From Nymphaea colorata (taxonomy: Eukaryota; Streptophyta; Magnoliopsida; Nymphaeales; Nymphaeaceae), in NCBI RefSeq assembly GCF_008831285.2, contig NC_045138.2, positions 8,523,205 through 8,587,204 of the forward strand: a stretch of DNA of 64,000 nucleotides, in the 5' to 3' direction. The translations under genes and the position numbers were made by a program. Each line of letters begins with the position of its first letter. Positions within the stretch are counted from its first letter, which is position 1. Shown here piece by piece: positions 47,501-58,902 of this stretch. The notes under the pieces were generated by a model. The model did no database searches. It was not told the origin of the DNA and saw only the letters and a program-made list of their open reading frames with translations.

Positions 47501-49681
47501 GGGCCAATTTCATCTAGGTGGGGCAAGCCAGCAACAGTGGCATGTCAAGCACCACTGACCAAAATGAAGATCAGTGACAGGGCATCATTAGCAGCAAAAA
47601 GAATTACAGTCCTAGCTTCATATGACAAGAACAAAAATACTCAATTAGATCTATAAACTATAACTTACAGCATGTTGGGACCATTGGTCATCTTTATTGA
47701 TGCTTAAACCTTCTCTTGCAGCAGCCTCAGCATCTGCCATCCTACCAAGCTCCAGTAAAGGGAAAGAAAGCATGCCATATATGTAGGGCTGTTGTTTATT
47801 TTCTGACAAGACCTAAGAGAAAGAAGGTTCAAGTTTGGTAGTATGTAACCGCCAGTCTACCAAGTTCATTTTCCCCATATGCATAAAATGCATAAAATAA
47901 AGATTGATGTCACTAAAGAAACAAAATGTCAATATATTCTTTTACTAAATGAAAAGTGAAAAAATTTGAGATAAACACAAACTATCTTATTAAATTGCAC
48001 AGTTTCAAATTGTTTCTTTAAAGGCAGAATATTAAGATAACTTGCACGTGTGAACCCAATTATAAACCAGAATAAATTATCAATGAGTTAAAATTGAATA
48101 TTCTGACACATTATGGAGTGTTAAACGTCTCCCTCAAAGTCAGATGGCCATAAGTTCCAAGGCCCAATAAGATAGGTCGACATAAACAAAATGGCATGGT
48201 TTTCAAGGGACTTGATGTTTCATAAATAGAATGACATCAAATATAAATTGTCATTAATTTGTAAAAACATTCAAAAGAATGTACACCTTTACAGTCTTCC
48301 TCTATACGCTACTGTACAAAGTCCACTCTCTCTCATTATTGAATTTGTTTTCAACCATATTCAAGGTTGCCTTTCTGACATCAAACTCGTCTCTCTAGGT
48401 TGTGCATTCTTTTGTTATGTTCATTGTTTTAGCCTTTTAGGAGTGTCCTTGTTGTAGCATTTCATATTCACATCATGCACTGAAATTATTCTCCTCATTT
48501 TTGATAACAAGGAAAGCTATTCATGAGCAGTTAAGATGGATTCACAGCTTCAACTACAATCTTGCTAATCACCTTAATGGTACTGATGCCATGACCACCA
48601 CCATCCTAGTCAACGATGCAAATGAAGACAAAAAGAAGAGAGAGATCAGCACATGCAGCACCATATCTAGAAATAGTGTTCTCATCAGTTCAATAAATTC
48701 ACCCAGACAACATGATTTTGTGAAGATCAAGTATGTAAACTAACAGAGCAAAGAAAGAAAGAAGCAATGTATTAATACTCTCCAGATGATATTTCACAAA
48801 TTTAAAATAGTTTTCAGCTAAGGGGCACATTCCACAGGAGACTAGTGCTCACCTGTTCAACTAGGTATAAGGAAAAATCAGGTCGTGCCAAGTAGAAGCA
48901 TATAACTTGGGCCCTCTTCAAGGATGCCAGATTCCTTGGGTACTTATTTATTAACTGAAGCAAAAAATGTAGCACACTTAATTCTGCACTAGAACTTCAT
49001 ATGAAAAACAAAAGCAAGAAACTCATAACAGCATTACATGAATGTACTGGAAATCATATGCTTTGGTTGTATATCATCATTTTAATCTGTACAAAGAATA
49101 AACAGCGAGACATTTCATAGAGAAAACCATATTCTATAAAACATGCAAGCTATCTCAAGCTCCCACACATTTGATATGAGAAACATGTCAAACAATGATT
49201 TTTTACATTCAATTGCAAACCATCCCATTCCATAAAAAATGTAGTAATTTTCAACTTTCTGTTCATTTGTTCTGGGAAACTTGTCATTAAACTTATGTAC
49301 AGCCAAATTGCAATTTGGAAGACAGTTATTCCAGAGCATTCGCCATTCTATCAAATATGATAGACTACTTAAGTATACAAGGAGACAAAAAAATATCTGT
49401 TATCAAAGCAAAAATTATCAGTAACACAATACAACCTAAGAGTTAAATTTACTGCAATAAGTATCAGCTATAAAGCTACATAGGCTAAAATAATATTTGG
49501 CAAAATTTGGGAAGCATGAACATGACCCTGATCAACGTCAATATGCTTGCTACCAGCACACAAGCATAGTATTTCTACTCTAGTAAAGAGGGTAGAGAGA
49601 CTGAATGAAGCCCCCATACAACACCTTACAGTAACCATACTGCTTTAGAATTGTATACCATCGTAGGAGGACTTGCTGTGA

Positions 49682-49763
<82 letters not shown>

Positions 49764-52700
49764 GAGAGTTGAAGGTTTCAGAGCAAAACATAAATTTTAA
49801 GAAGTTAAAAAAATCATTCCAAGTGTTTTAAAGGTGCATTCCATAGCCACAATATCATTCTCAAGGTTTTAACAGCAAGACTTTTTTCTGCTATTTTTTG
49901 GTGAAATTGTTTTCAAATTTTTAAAGGATGAAAAAATTCTAAAAATTAGATTAATATAAAATAAATGAGAAACTAAAAAGAAGATATAAAAAACTAGATA
50001 AAGTGATAAAATAATGTTTTAATGATGATAAATAATTTAATTTGTGTTCACAGTTGAGGCCATGATGATATTAACATTAGAAAAAAAAACAAAAAAATGA
50101 ATAAACATGAAAAAAATGTAAAAATGCCAAAATGCCTTAAATTTATTTTCATGTTTTTTAGAAAAATGTGCCCTTTTGCATTTTTTTTGTTTTTTTTTTT
50201 CATTTTTATGTTAATATTGAAGTATTTCTGAAAATGTTGTGATATTTGTGGCTATGATGCATTGCCACCATGACTGGATAGTTTTCAAATTTCAACGAAT
50301 GTTTAAAACTTACTGAGTCAACTCACTGACTCGGCTGAGTCCCTACTAGGTCAACCGAGCAAGGGAAGTGGGAAACCTATCTATGTGTGAATTGGCATAA
50401 CTCAGCTAAGAAATGTTTGAAGATAGTCACAAATAACGTCTTGGAGTTTTAAACGGCGAGGTTTTTCTCGGGTATAATATGACGAACTTAAAAAAAAAGG
50501 AAAAATACGGTAAATTTTTAAAAAATTTTAAAAACTAAAAATGGGGGAAAAATAAAATAAGTGAGAAACTAATAACAAAAACATTGAAAGATAAGTAGAT
50601 TTGCAACAAAAAAAAAAGAAAATAAAAAAAACACAAAACAATGCAAAAAAAAAAGCGTTATAAATGTGTTTTTTTCGCTTTTTAATTTTTTTTTTTTAAA
50701 AACGTGTTTTTTAAAGTTTAAAACGGACATTTAATTTATCAAGTTCTTTTTTGCATTTTTTTCCGAAAAAACGCATTTTCTGTGACTATGATTTGACTCA
50801 GCCATGACCCAGGCGAGGTTCATGTGCGTCTTACTCGTAATGACTCTTGCAATTTTAAAATCAATATTCATTCTTCTTGAATTCTTAACAGGAAGATTAA
50901 TTCAACGCCATCAAACGCCACCTTAATGGTAGAGCTGTAAAGAAAAACTATGATAAGACTTTATGAGCATTTTGGGTTAAATATAAGAGAAACCCAAGGG
51001 GTTTCCGTGCCTTTTTCTTCTTCGAAGTGAGTATTGAAGAAACACACATTTTATCTATTAACAAGACTGTGGCATACACCTTATTCATCCACAAAACAGA
51101 CTTTGGCAGGTGCAATGGCTCCAGTGATGGTGCCGGCATCAAGAAATCCAGCAAAATTGAAGGTGCATTTTCTGTTTTTTGTTTTTGTTTATTACTGATT
51201 TCACAGTTGTCCCCAAGCCTGGGCATCGGGCCAGCCCGGCCCGACGCCTGAAACCTGAGCCCGGGCCCGACCATTAAAATCTGAGCCCGATCCTAGCCCG
51301 ATTAAATTAAAAAAATATTTTTAAAATATAAAAAATAATACATAAATATAATTATTTGTAATAAAATATTATATTTTTATAACAACATTAATAAAATAAA
51401 TATTAAAAAAATTTTATCGGGCCCACCCGGGCTGGCCCGGTGCCCTTTTTTGGGGCTCGGGCCGGGTACTGGATACCCGGCGGCGGCCCGGTGCCCAAAC
51501 TTTTGTCCCTTTTATTTTTTGTCCATATCCCCACCGGTATTCCTGTCACCGTCTCCCACACATTTCTGGCTCTCTCCCGTGCTTGATCATGAATGCATAA
51601 ATGTTTTTATCTATATATTATTTTTGCTACAAAAATAGTGAACAAACTCAGCCCGAGTTACCCAGTTGACCCACTAAATCACAAGTTCGAAATGGAGAAG
51701 TCAAGTCCCGAGTCGGTAGGTTTTTAAGTTTCAATTGGAGAAAGCTGGTTTCCCATTAAAGAAGCATATGTTTTTACACTTCCCATCAGGCTTTCATGCT
51801 TTCTAAAAGCTTCCAGTCTCCAAGTGGTAGAGTTAAACATGTAGCCTCCTCTTATGCTCATACTTTGTGAATTCATCATTCACTGCCAGAAATATCACTT
51901 GTCAATTGGTCTCTTGTGAACAGGCCAATTTGGCCTGCTCTAGTAGCCTTTCGGAAGAGCACCGAGCACAAGAGACAGACCCCATTCATCATCAAGACGA
52001 CAGAGTGCAGATTACTACCAATCCATCAAGCACTCAATGACTAAAAACGTGCATGTTCTGCATAATCGAAAGCTGTAGCAAACAATTAAAAGATTGCGCA
52101 AAGAAGCTACCAAAAACTCAAATTGAAACACCGACTATGGGCATCCAATAGAATACCCAAAGGTTCGTTAGAAAGGCAAAACACAAAATCCAGCACAAGG
52201 AAGAAGACAACATGGAATCATCTGAGGAGTTGAATACCTCTAATTGGGAGGAGAGAATGGCATCATCGTCAGCGGCATCGGCCATGGAGCAGGAGACAGC
52301 GTCGTAAACCGATTTCTCATACGAAGTAGCTCGATCCTAAGCAGGGACAACATTAAACAGCGTGAAGAAGAGGAAGGAGCAAGGAAACAAATCAACATTT
52401 AGCACTACGAAGAAGACAGAAGATTGTGGGAAGAGGACTCACAAGGTTGGCCTTGGCAGCAGCGAGGTGAGCGGTGGACTGCTGAGGCTTGTGCTTGCGG
52501 TAGACGGCGGCCAAGACGTTAGCCAGCACGCAGTCTTCGTCCTCGGCCACTGCTTCCATTATCACTTTGCAGTTCCTTCCATATGACAACACCTTCACTC
52601 CACAGACAAAACGACATGAATTTTACCAACCCAGAGAGAGGGAGAAAGCGAGAGAGAGGGAGAGAGAGAGAGAGAGGGAGAGAGAGAGAGAGAGAGGGAG

Positions 52701-52823
52701 GGCGAGAGAGAGAGAGAGAGAGAGAGTTGCCTGTTCGTAGTAGGAATTGATGGCTGAGATGCAAGCATCTGAGCTTGTCCTCACAGGGTAACCCCATTTG
52801 TCCTCCTTGATCAGACCATCCAT
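41526..52823 (-). CDS. Tetratricopeptide repeat protein 38-like (TTC38-like)
   Basis: Fourteen exons on the minus strand give 469 aa, close to other TTC38 proteins: 52823-52731, 52592-52443, 52336-52238, 48954-48853, 47812-47669, 47061-46967, 46840-46714, 46649-46545, 44032-43926, 43855-43804, 42866-42777, 42694-42610, 42537-42473, 41621-41526. All frames close to the stop TGA. Recognisable family segments are DKWGYPVRTSSDACISAINSYYEQVLSYGR at the N-terminus, SLKRAQVICFYLARPDFSL, QPYIYGMLSFPLLELGRMADAE, WSQHALCHVLQYE, ITHNWWHVALCYLDG and GVPFLWRLLEKAY. The helical hairpins are degenerate TPRs, so it is a protein-interaction scaffold with no catalytic site; the biological role is unknown. Intron 1 has a GC donor (CAG|GCAACT) and a GA/CT microsatellite; a 45-bp duplication doubles the exon 7 acceptor; introns 3 and 8 contain mobile-element remains. 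Confidence 0.92.
44705..45128 (+). mobile_element. Copia-type LTR and primer-binding site in TTC38-like intron 8
   Basis: It starts TGTTAAGA and ends CTATCA just before TGGTATCGGTGC (45117-45128), a slightly altered tRNA-Met primer-binding site. TATAAATTGG near 44918 is a plausible LTR promoter. No second LTR or copia coding sequence follows; instead an antisense LINE fragment begins directly after. The LTR call rests on these end and promoter features, not on a second copy. Confidence 0.5.
45130..45730 (-). mobile_element. L1-like LINE fragment (end of reverse transcriptase)
   Basis: The minus-strand translation reads KKFSSWKTNLLSYAAKVCLI, then LIYWMQASKLLKVIIHKLKA, FLWSDLSNSKKLHYMSWKAF and LEELNDVTLAMCKHGHRCF. 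These match the plant LINE region 'W..r.LS.agR..LI..vl...pvYwm....lP', 'FlWg......k..wv.W' and 'l..lN.a.L.K..WR'. A frameshifted piece with IWKIGNG and IRFWI corresponds to 'w.igdG..i.fW'. The preceding polymerase domains are missing; it is a broken fragment inside an intron and antisense to the LTR next to it. Confidence 0.75.
46138..46187 (+). other. G-run cluster (possible G-quadruplex) in TTC38-like intron 8
   Basis: Several runs of three to six G separated by one to three bases, on the strand opposite to the transcript (C-rich in the RNA). Confidence 0.6.
46814..46903 (-). repeat. 45-bp tandem duplication covering a 3' splice site
   Basis: Two practically identical 45-bp units (46814-46858 and 46859-46903) include the end of intron 6, its AG acceptor and the first 27 bases of exon 7. 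The gene-proximal acceptor starts exon 7 at 46840 and keeps the frame. The distal one (exon from 46885) would read into TGA after about 11 codons. Confidence 0.9.
49687..49760. repeat. (TA)n microsatellite in TTC38-like intron 3
   Basis: About 37 uninterrupted TA units. Similar tracts in the window lie at 30216-30253, 34863-34907 and 56480-56554. Confidence 0.95.
49850..50860. repeat. Two related AT-rich segments in TTC38-like intron 3
   Basis: Segments at about 49866-50290 and 50445-50860 share the order ttttaacagcaag/ttttaaacggcgag, ataaaataaatgagaaacta/ataaaataagtgagaaacta, a poly-T/A core with gcattttttt, and tgtgactatgat/tgtggctatgatgc. Both are followed by a phrase about 'tgactcagccatgaccc' or 'tgactcggctgagtccc'. 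This points to two copies of one degenerate repeat. Confidence 0.5.
51215..51502. mobile_element. Short GC-ended non-autonomous element, copy 3
   Basis: 288 bp in TTC38-like intron 3. The left end AAGCCTGGGCATCGGGCC and right end read inward AAGTTTGGGCACCGGGCC match at 15 of 18 positions. Flanks are ttgtcccc (51207-51214) and ttgtccct (51503-51510), an 8-bp duplication with one mismatch. The ends are repeats of cccgg words and the core is A/T only. The 8-bp duplication suggests a hAT-type mobiliser. Best preserved of three copies in the window. Confidence 0.78.
52631..52726. repeat. (GA)n microsatellite filling TTC38-like intron 1
   Basis: An interrupted GA tract (CT on the coding strand) occupies most of the 138-bp intron 52730-52593 and starts right behind the GC splice donor. 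Confidence 0.9.
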
Positions 52824-53637
52824 CTCTCTATCCCTCTCTGTGACGCCAGAAGAGGAAGAAGGGAGTTGCTACGAGGGAAGAAGCTCCGGCACGCGGTTCC
52901 CGGTAGGTATTGGGAGGACAATGGAGGTGGTGGGTCCCCGGCAAGTGGAAGCGTAGCCTGCACTGCCGGATGTTGCTGTCGTGAGATTCAGGGGTGGGAC
53001 CCCGCCCGTCGCCCTCATCCTCTTCCTCCAGCCGCTTCGTCTCAGCAGATGCCAGCTGACAGTCCAAACAACTTGGCCTAGCCCTGTCCAGCACCTTTCG
53101 CTGAGTCTTATCCTAGCGTCCCCTGTTTGATCCTAGCTCAGACGTCCGTGCATTCACTCTAGACTTCTCTGATCAGCACCCATTTCAGACGTCTCCCTGC
53201 TCGATTCCAGCCTGAAACCAAAGCTTCAGCCCGGCTGTTTGCTGCTCACATCAAGCGACCTAGCTGAGGTCGATTCCGGACGTCCCCTGCACAGTCGAGG
53301 CGTCCTTTCCTTTGCTCGACTTACCCTAGCCATCCATTCTCAGTTCAGTCACTTTGTGCTGGACTAAAGGATCGCAGCCAAGGCACTCCCAGTCTCCAAC
53401 TTGAGGTGTATCGGCTCCATTAAACCAGGCATCGCTAGCCTCCAGCTCGTGCCCCACCTTGACCTCTTCATTCACTCAGGTCAGCCTCCTCATCTCAATA
53501 TTTATTTCAATTTAATTGGCTGAACAAGTTGGGATTGAGCTTGTGGTTGTTACTGAGTCCAAATAAAAAAAAAAAGAAAGTAAAGGGAAAGGCCAGCTCT
53601 GCCGAACAGCCACTCAAAAAGCTGCCTGCAGGCATGA

Positions 53638-53703
53638 TCAGACTGTTCTTCTTCCATGATTGCAGCCCTCTCAGACTGTTCTTCTTCCATGATTGCAGCC
53701 CTC
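53638..53703. repeat. Perfect 33-bp tandem duplication
   Basis: The unit beginning tcagactgttcttcttccat occurs twice head to tail without a mismatch (53638-53670, 53671-53703). Confidence 0.95.
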
Positions 53704-56476
53704 ACAATGGTGAAGTTCTGCCTTTTATTGAGCTGAAATCAGGGGTCCCTAACCCCTTTAACGCCTGAATCAAATGAGCATTCCAGCGTGCAGCCTAAAA
53801 CTATCATAGATAGCAAGCTGATTATAACTAGTAAAAGATTAGGCCGTTCTCCAATCTTACGGAACTCCTATAGTATGACAGTTGACGTCACCGAAATCAA
53901 TGGCCTATGTTGAATCAAGTTCGACCAGCCATAATTTCGATGGTCTTGTTAATCCAGTTTCAACCTAGACTATGAATAACCACTGCTATTTGGCTGTTCT
54001 TACCCCACGTCTCATGGTGGTCTTGCTTGATTCGTTTGCTTCAAAATAGGCATTGCATCAAGAAATCCCTAACCAAAACTGGTGGGATTCCGCCCAAAAT
54101 CGACAGCCCCTATTGCTGTCTTCCAACTAGAATTTGCGGCATGCTCTCTTCTAATTTCAGTAGCCCTTAAAATGCTACAGCACTACAATCAAATGTCACG
54201 ATTTTAAATTCTCTGCAACCTTGCTGTAAAGCAGCATTTTGCACCAACTCCTCTCATGAATGATGGATGAAATGGCCAACGTGTGGGATGGGGTTTGCGT
54301 GATTCAATTCAAAAGCTGGGAATGACGTTCAGTTGGGACGTTATACGAAAAATGTACATGTTAAAAGCATATATGATGCATTCTCGCGATTTTCACAATC
54401 ATTCCAAACCAAAACTTTGTTTGAAAACCAGGACATGGCATTTTCAAAACCAGCCTATCCTATAAACAAAAAACCTGATTTTCAAAGATTCCCATACGTG
54501 TGAAGGTCGTGATGAGAGGACCATTATAGCTTGGAAGAAAAGTTGGCTTCTTCGTCTACATGATGGATGGTTTTAATGATGTATGTGAAAAGAGAGGGAC
54601 AAGGGGAGTATGAATGGTGTCCTTATTCTATGAATGGACGGTGAACCAAACTCTCTAGCCCACCAAATCTATTCCACCAATGATTGGATCCACTCAAATC
54701 ATGTATGCAGAACATTTTGCCAATGGAAAAGCAATCAAATTGAGCTTATTTTGATATATGTATTTCTGAAATTTTTGAAATTTCTATGGTTTGATGTTTG
54801 CACCCCACCCCTTCCTTGAAGGGCATCGAAATAAAAATCAGCAAAATTCTTTCAAAATTAGGGTTTTGAGAAAAAAATTTAAGAGAAAGGGATTCGTCTG
54901 TCCATACGAGGTCCAACCATTCCTGACGTCTTTAACAGGGATAAATGGACCAAGGACTAATGATCATTTGAATCATGTATGAGTTATTGATGCAAATCCT
55001 ATATGCTTGTGCATTGAGGTTTTAGATTCAAAAAGCAAAATTCATTTTGAATAAGTGATTTGAACTTATTTTGAAAATGAATTTGAAGATTGGAGGGTTT
55101 TCAAGTTGATTTAAAAAACTTTTATTTTGATGCCGTTTGATTTGAAATCCACAATTCTTGAAGATTTTGAAGATTAAAATTGAGTTCTTTGTTGTGAACT
55201 CAAGATGATTCATGAGTTGAAATTGTGACTATCTTATGATTAAAATTGATTTTGAATTTTTCTTTTGCCAAATCGTGTGATTTGGTCTAAGATATTTAGA
55301 AACTTGTGATTTGGTTAGATAGAGTTCATTCTTTTGATAGAACATATGTTCCAAATTGTTAGAAAACATGTTGTTTTCTAAATATAGTTTGGCCAAGATT
55401 ATGAATGCATTGCTTGTGTTTTCTTTTGAAGTTAAGTAAAGTTTACAAATTCTTGTTGCAATATGACTTAATCATTTTTGCAACTCAAATTTGAATCACT
55501 TAATTTCTTGAGAATGTGCATATGGTACTATTGACTTTGGGTGAAAGTGAATGCATGAAATAAGAAAGGAAACCACATTAGACATTCATCATTCTCTCTC
55601 TCATAATCTCTCAAAATTCATTCATATGAAACCTTCATTCTTTACTATCTCATAATCTCTCAAAGTCTATTCATTGCAATTACATGTCATACAATCTACA
55701 TATAAAAATTAATTTTAATTCAGATGTAGGACTTTCTCTAAATATGATTATCATTTAAGCACATAAATTAGAAATGCAGTTCATAAGCTTGAGACTTAAC
55801 AAAATGATGAAAAATGATGTCAAAATCAATTTTTAAACTAGATGGGAGATGTGGATAACATTTACTTATGTCTTAAAATAAAAAAAATCAGATTTTTTGC
55901 TTATTTAAATAGCTGAAAATTGTGGACATTGATTCCAATAGAGAGCTTGTTTCTTAAATAGAAACGATAAGTCTTTCAAACTTATTCAAATTTTAGATTT
56001 CATACCAATGAAATCATCAACCCTCTTTAGACAATTTTAGGATAGTAGGTCTCCGTTTTGAAGAAATGAAAATGAAAATTTCCAGCAGTTGAGGAGATGG
56101 ATTGGTCTCATGCAAATCTGAAAACTTATGAATGAGAATAACAATCCATAAAAAGTATTTTAAGATGTCGATTGGATAGGTTTAGATTTTTTTTTATTGT
56201 TCCTCAAAGCCTTGGCACTTTATGGCTGAAATTGGTATTTCAAATGCATAAACTTTGACATTATTAAGCTAATTCCTATAAAGCATGGTCTGATTTCAGC
56301 AACTTGCATATACTTTGCATATGGATTGCTGAAAAGAAAAGCAAATTTAAGATGAAATGCAATGATTTCATAGCTCTCTACTACAAAAATTAACAAAATG
56401 ATTCCCTTTCTTAAAAACGAGTTTGGAAACGTGTTCCAACCTGATTTTAAAAGATGAAAATAATTTTTATCAAGAG

Positions 56477-56479
<3 letters not shown>

Positions 56480-56554
<75 letters not shown>
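56480..56554. repeat. (TA)n microsatellite
   Basis: Uninterrupted TA repeat, the longest in the window together with 49687-49760. Confidence 0.95.
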
Positions 56555-56558
<4 letters not shown>

Positions 56559-57039
56559 TCCTACTCTTTAAAATGAAAATTTAATCAAAGGATCGATAAC
56601 TCATGAATCATAATGATTCATGGATGAGCTCTTTTACATAGGAAGATTGAAAACTTGTTTCTAATCTCTCTATCACCCTTGATCAATTAAAAAAAAAAAA
56701 ATGGAACAAAATGACTTTAAATAGAAAGAGATGAACGAATGTTCAAACTTAGTCCGTCCTTAGGTTCGGCATGCAAAGGTGGATCACATTCATGAGAATG
56801 CATCCATCCTTAATAGGCTTTTTGTCATATATGTTGCAGCAAAATCACTCTCTCACTGTAGAATTCTCTCATGGTAGGGAGTTCAAAATGGTTTCAAGCT
56901 TGTTGTTTTGAAAAGAATGTGGCCTTAGGGCCCTTTTCAAAATTTAATACATGGGTTCATCTTTAAAAAAAACTGATGCATGTATACATACATTATGCAT
57001 TAACATGTACATTTAATCGTAATTTTTTCCTAGCTAGAC

Positions 57040-58902
57040 ATTATTCTCAACCATGAAACAAATGAAAATAAACCCTTTCCACGAATTGCTGAAATTAAAA
57101 TGAACTAACAAGAAGCTAAAATATATAAGAAATGAGTTAAAATCACATACCTTGCAGTCGGTCTTGATGTTTGATATTCTCCTTCGCTTGTTTTCTAAAT
57201 CAAGCAATCCTAAGCAAGAATCCAAGTTTGGATTCGAGCTTAACAAAGCAAGAAGAAGAAGAATGACTTGCTGGAATTTGTAATGTGGAAGAGAAAACTT
57301 CTCTCTACGAAAATCCTAAGTAAGGATTCACTTAAGCAGCCTAACTTAGCAAACTCGATAGAGAGAATAGGGGAAATGAAGAAGAAAATGTGAGAGAGGG
57401 GGGAAGAAGGCTATGACAAATCTTCTTTCTCCTCCTTGGCTTCTCCCTTCTAGTTTCTTGGCTGCAGCAACTTGATGAAAACTTCAAAATTTTGTTCCCC
57501 TCCTTGGTAGCCAAGGGGAAGCTTATATAGTGGAGGAGATGAGTTCAACCACCTTCTTAACTCACCTTGGGAACTTACTTGAGACCTTGGGGACTTGTAA
57601 AATGAGTTAAATAGGATTTAATAGCTCTAATTAACCATTCTTAGCCCATTTACACAAGATAAGTGGGCTGGGCTAGGTGTGGTCAACCTTGGTTCATACC
57701 TAGCTGGCCAACTTTGACCAAAATTTTGGACAAAAATGCCCTTGCACTGGGTTTTACCTTATTTTACTCTATTTATTTTTTCTTGGTTTGAAATTAAGCT
57801 TGTTAAGTTAAAACCTAATTGTTAAGCTCTTAATGTTATTTAATTATGATAATTCAATTAAAATTTGAATAAATTTTGAAAATTCTATCAAATTTGGTTC
57901 AAAAAGGGTATTTTCATCCATAACTTGATTAAAGATAGATTTCAACTGAATCAAACTTTGGTTTGAAATATTGAATTTTAATTTGGTATTTGATTTATGC
58001 ATTTGACAAATCCAAATGTATATTTGTCTTTCATAAAATCTTAATTTAAGTACTATAATCTCAATTTGTTCATAAAAGGGTAAAATTGTCGAGATTAGTC
58101 AATTTCGATCAATTGACCAAAGTCAAAGCTCATTTGCGAGTGGTTTGATATTGTTTGAGGTAATTTGATAAATTTGAGATAAGAAAGTTCTTAATTGAGC
58201 TAAATTGTAATTTGACTGAGTTTAGTCAATGTGGATTCAATTTGGTCAAAGTCTATTTTTGTCCACTATTGGATCGCAGGACAAACCTACCCTTTTTACT
58301 GAGCTAAGCCTATGTTGACCAAACCTAGCTGAAATTGGCACCACATTTGGGTGCACTCGGGTTAAACCCACTTGGATTAAGGAGGTTAGATGAGTTTAAT
58401 TATAACACTTATTCTTTTTTGGAATTTGATTTTTTCTTTAACTAAGGGAGAGAGAGAGAGATTAACGTCTCTCTTTTCCTAAGAACCCTTACTCATTGTC
58501 TCTTGAAAATGATTTTTCCCATTTATTGAGAGAAGAATATTTTTTTTTGAAAAGGGGTGGCTCTTGACCACACGGGCTGGGTGGGGCCCACATGTGGGTC
58601 CCACATAACATTCTAAACCGAATTAGATCAAATTATTGGATTTGAATTAAAATTTGAATTTTTCAATTGGATATGGATTTCAAATTACATTTGTAATTGG
58701 ATTTGGATGTCAAATGACGTTTGGACATAGTTTGGACTCATAATCCTACATTGGGATTCATGTTGGGGGTTAAATTCATGATTTGAATCTAAATTGTTCT
58801 TTAGATTCGAAATTGGCATTGAAATTGCATTTTTTTACAGTTTCTTTTGTAAAATTTTGATATCGCTTTAGTTCTGATGTGGAAAAATTTGGGGTGTTAA
58901 CA
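57040..58902 (-). mobile_element. Possible large LTR or LTR-like unit (minus strand)
   Basis: On the minus strand the segment begins TGTTAACACCCCAAATTTTT (58902 downward), a start seen in many plant LTR repeats. It contains a CACTATATAAGCTTCCCC promoter-like box near 57515-57530, followed by a CT-rich leader and AAG|GTATGT near 57153, a good splice donor. No second copy, primer-binding site or coding domain was found, so both identity and right border are inference. An alternative is a promoter and first exon of an unrecognised minus-strand gene. Confidence 0.3.

Larger units (their letters stand above)
52824..57000. other. Intergenic DNA upstream of the TTC38-like gene
   Basis: The first few hundred bases should contain the promoter and leader of the minus-strand TTC38-like gene; they are GC-richer, but no TATA box was assigned. 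Further on are a perfect 33-bp tandem duplication (53638-53703) and a long (TA)n tract (56480-56554). The remainder is AT-rich without a recognised gene. Confidence 0.45.
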
